This document shows positions 63,218 to 64,000 of a stretch of DNA of 64,000 bases, piece after piece (within the stretch, counting starts at the first letter, position 1; every line of letters begins with the position of its first letter). The notes below the pieces were generated by a model, which saw nothing but the letters and a program-made list of their open reading frames with translations, did no database searches and was not told the origin of the DNA. Source of the DNA: Aquisphaera insulae (GTDB lineage: Bacteria > Planctomycetota > Planctomycetia > Isosphaerales > Isosphaeraceae); NCBI RefSeq assembly GCF_011064615.1, contig NZ_JAALJH010000035.1:1-64000 (forward strand), in the 5' to 3' direction. The translations under genes and the position numbers were made by a program.

Positions 63218-64000
63218 TTAGAGGCCCTTCCAGGGGCCGTTGAGGATGTCGCCCTCGAAGACCGTGGCCAGGACGGGCTCGTCGGACTCGAGGATCAAAC
63301 GGTGGGGGTCGGGATCATCTCGGTCGGGGAGGCCGATGACGGCCAGGTCCGCCGACTTCCCCGGCCGGATGCTGCCGGTGGCCGTCTCCGCGCGTAAGGC
63401 CCAGGCGCCGAAGAGGGTGGCCATCGTCAGCAGGAGCTCGCCGGAGAGCGAGCCGTCGCGGCGGTGGAGGAAACGGATCTCGTCGAGGACGCTGAGCGTG
63501 GGGGTGGAGGCCAGGCTGTCCGTCCCCAGGCAGACGATGACGCCCTTCTCGAGCAAGGTCCGGTATGGGTGCGGGGCATGGCCGAACCGGGCGTGGGTAC
63601 GGGGGCAGAAGGCGACGGCCACGCGATGGCCATTCGGCCCGGCCTCGGGGCGGAGCTGCCAGAACTCCGACGGGTCGAAGTACGTGCCGTGGGCCACCAG
63701 CCAGTCGGCATTGCGTAGCTCTCCCTTGCGGATGTAATCCGCCGGACGCGAGCCGATCGGCTCCCAGTCGTCGTCCCAGGCGCCCAGGTCCTCCAGGAAG
63801 TCCCGGAGCGGGCCGTCCCGACGCTCGAGCAGCCGCAGCTCCTCGGGCATCTCCGCCAGGTGGGTCGAGAGCGGCAGTCGGCTCGCCGCGGCCCGGTGGT
63901 AGAGCCACGGCGAGGTGGAATACGGGGCGTGCGGGCTGAGGCCCGGCTTGGCGCAGGCGGCGATCTGCTTTTCCCGCGTCACGGTCGCCAGCCAGTTCCA
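63218..64000 (-). CDS. Amidohydrolase family deaminase (5' end outside the window)
   Basis: At least 260 residues of the C-terminal part of an amidohydrolase of the SAH/MTA deaminase or chlorohydrolase type. Metal and catalytic segments are GLSPHAPYST, STHLAEM, VAHGTYF, and LGTDSLASTP; the end has GSIRPGKSADLAVI as usual. The frame stays open to base 64000, so the N-terminus is missing. Exact substrate cannot be told. It lies 22 bp upstream of the DUF1559-like gene. Confidence 0.85.
   Translation of the reverse strand, partial: WNWLATVTREKQIAACAKPGLSPHAPYSTSPWLYHRAAASRLPLSTHLAEMPEELRLLERRDGPLRDFLEDLGAWDDDWEPIGSRPADYIRKGELRNADWLVAHGTYFDPSEFWQLRPEAGPNGHRVAVAFCPRTHARFGHAPHPYRTLLEKGVIVCLGTDSLASTPTLSVLDEIRFLHRRDGSLSGELLLTMATLFGAWALRAETATGSIRPGKSADLAVIGLPDRDDPDPHRLILESDEPVLATVFEGDILNGPWKGL

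Overview
The window is a high-GC (roughly two-thirds G+C by eye) bacterial chromosome segment, almost fully coding, with no insertion sequence, integrase, phage gene or CRISPR array that I can recognise. The likely source is a planctomycete, probably Isosphaeraceae-like. The pointers are pseudopilin-like DUF1559 proteins (N-methylation motif plus H-X9-DG tail), an ECF sigma factor fused to membrane and extracytoplasmic parts, a Uma2 protein, a TatC with an enlarged first periplasmic loop, archaeal-type phosphoglycerate mutase next to homoserine dehydrogenase, and very large membrane-anchored proteins of caspase-like fold. This assignment is inference; no rRNA is present.

Layout. 0.2-2.2 kb: DUF1015 protein and ClpS. 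2.5-9.3 kb, minus strand: the translation cluster nusA-infB-rbfA followed by an endonuclease III-like gene, driven from a divergent promoter whose palindromic -35 elements are shared with tatD. 9.9-14.4 kb: tatD, a small membrane protein, queE, a methyltransferase, a ROK kinase and a small membrane protein. 14.6-28.8 kb, plus strand: four exported or membrane-anchored proteins, namely a Cys-rich HEAT-like protein, a predicted outer-membrane barrel with a Pro/Ala stalk, and two giant proteins that each carry a caspase-like fold lacking catalytic residues (one adds a von Willebrand A domain, the other beta-rich C-terminal domains). This is the most unusual part of the window. 28.8-34.4 kb: HD-like protein, parB, a histidine-kinase-like protein, tRNA-Pro(UGG), rpiA, deoC and a CoA-binding protein.

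34.4-37.8 kb: a two-gene module (ECF sigma factor with membrane-anchored C-terminal part, overlapping by 4 bp with a DUF1559 pseudopilin) lies between the intact CoA-binding gene and a truncated second copy of it (about 93% identical over 198 bp). 37.8-42.3 kb, minus strand: trxA-trpF-rnc and two membrane proteins, from a promoter that sits on the start of the oppositely oriented cation exchanger. 42.4-48.4 kb: cation/H+ exchanger, zinc-ribbon coiled-coil protein, a clear intrinsic terminator, and the dnaG-rpoD operon with a good sigma-70 promoter. 48.8-59.8 kb: HtrA-type protease, bestrophin channel, U32 protein with an odd in-frame insert, Uma2, alpha/beta hydrolase, tatC, hom and a phosphoglycerate-mutase-family gene that may supply homoserine kinase. 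59.9-64 kb, minus strand: BlaI-type repressor with an M56 membrane metalloprotease, a DUF1559-like protein and an amidohydrolase cut by the window end.

Housekeeping genes (transcription, translation, replication, tRNA and amino-acid synthesis) dominate. Lineage-specific surface and signalling genes are placed between them.
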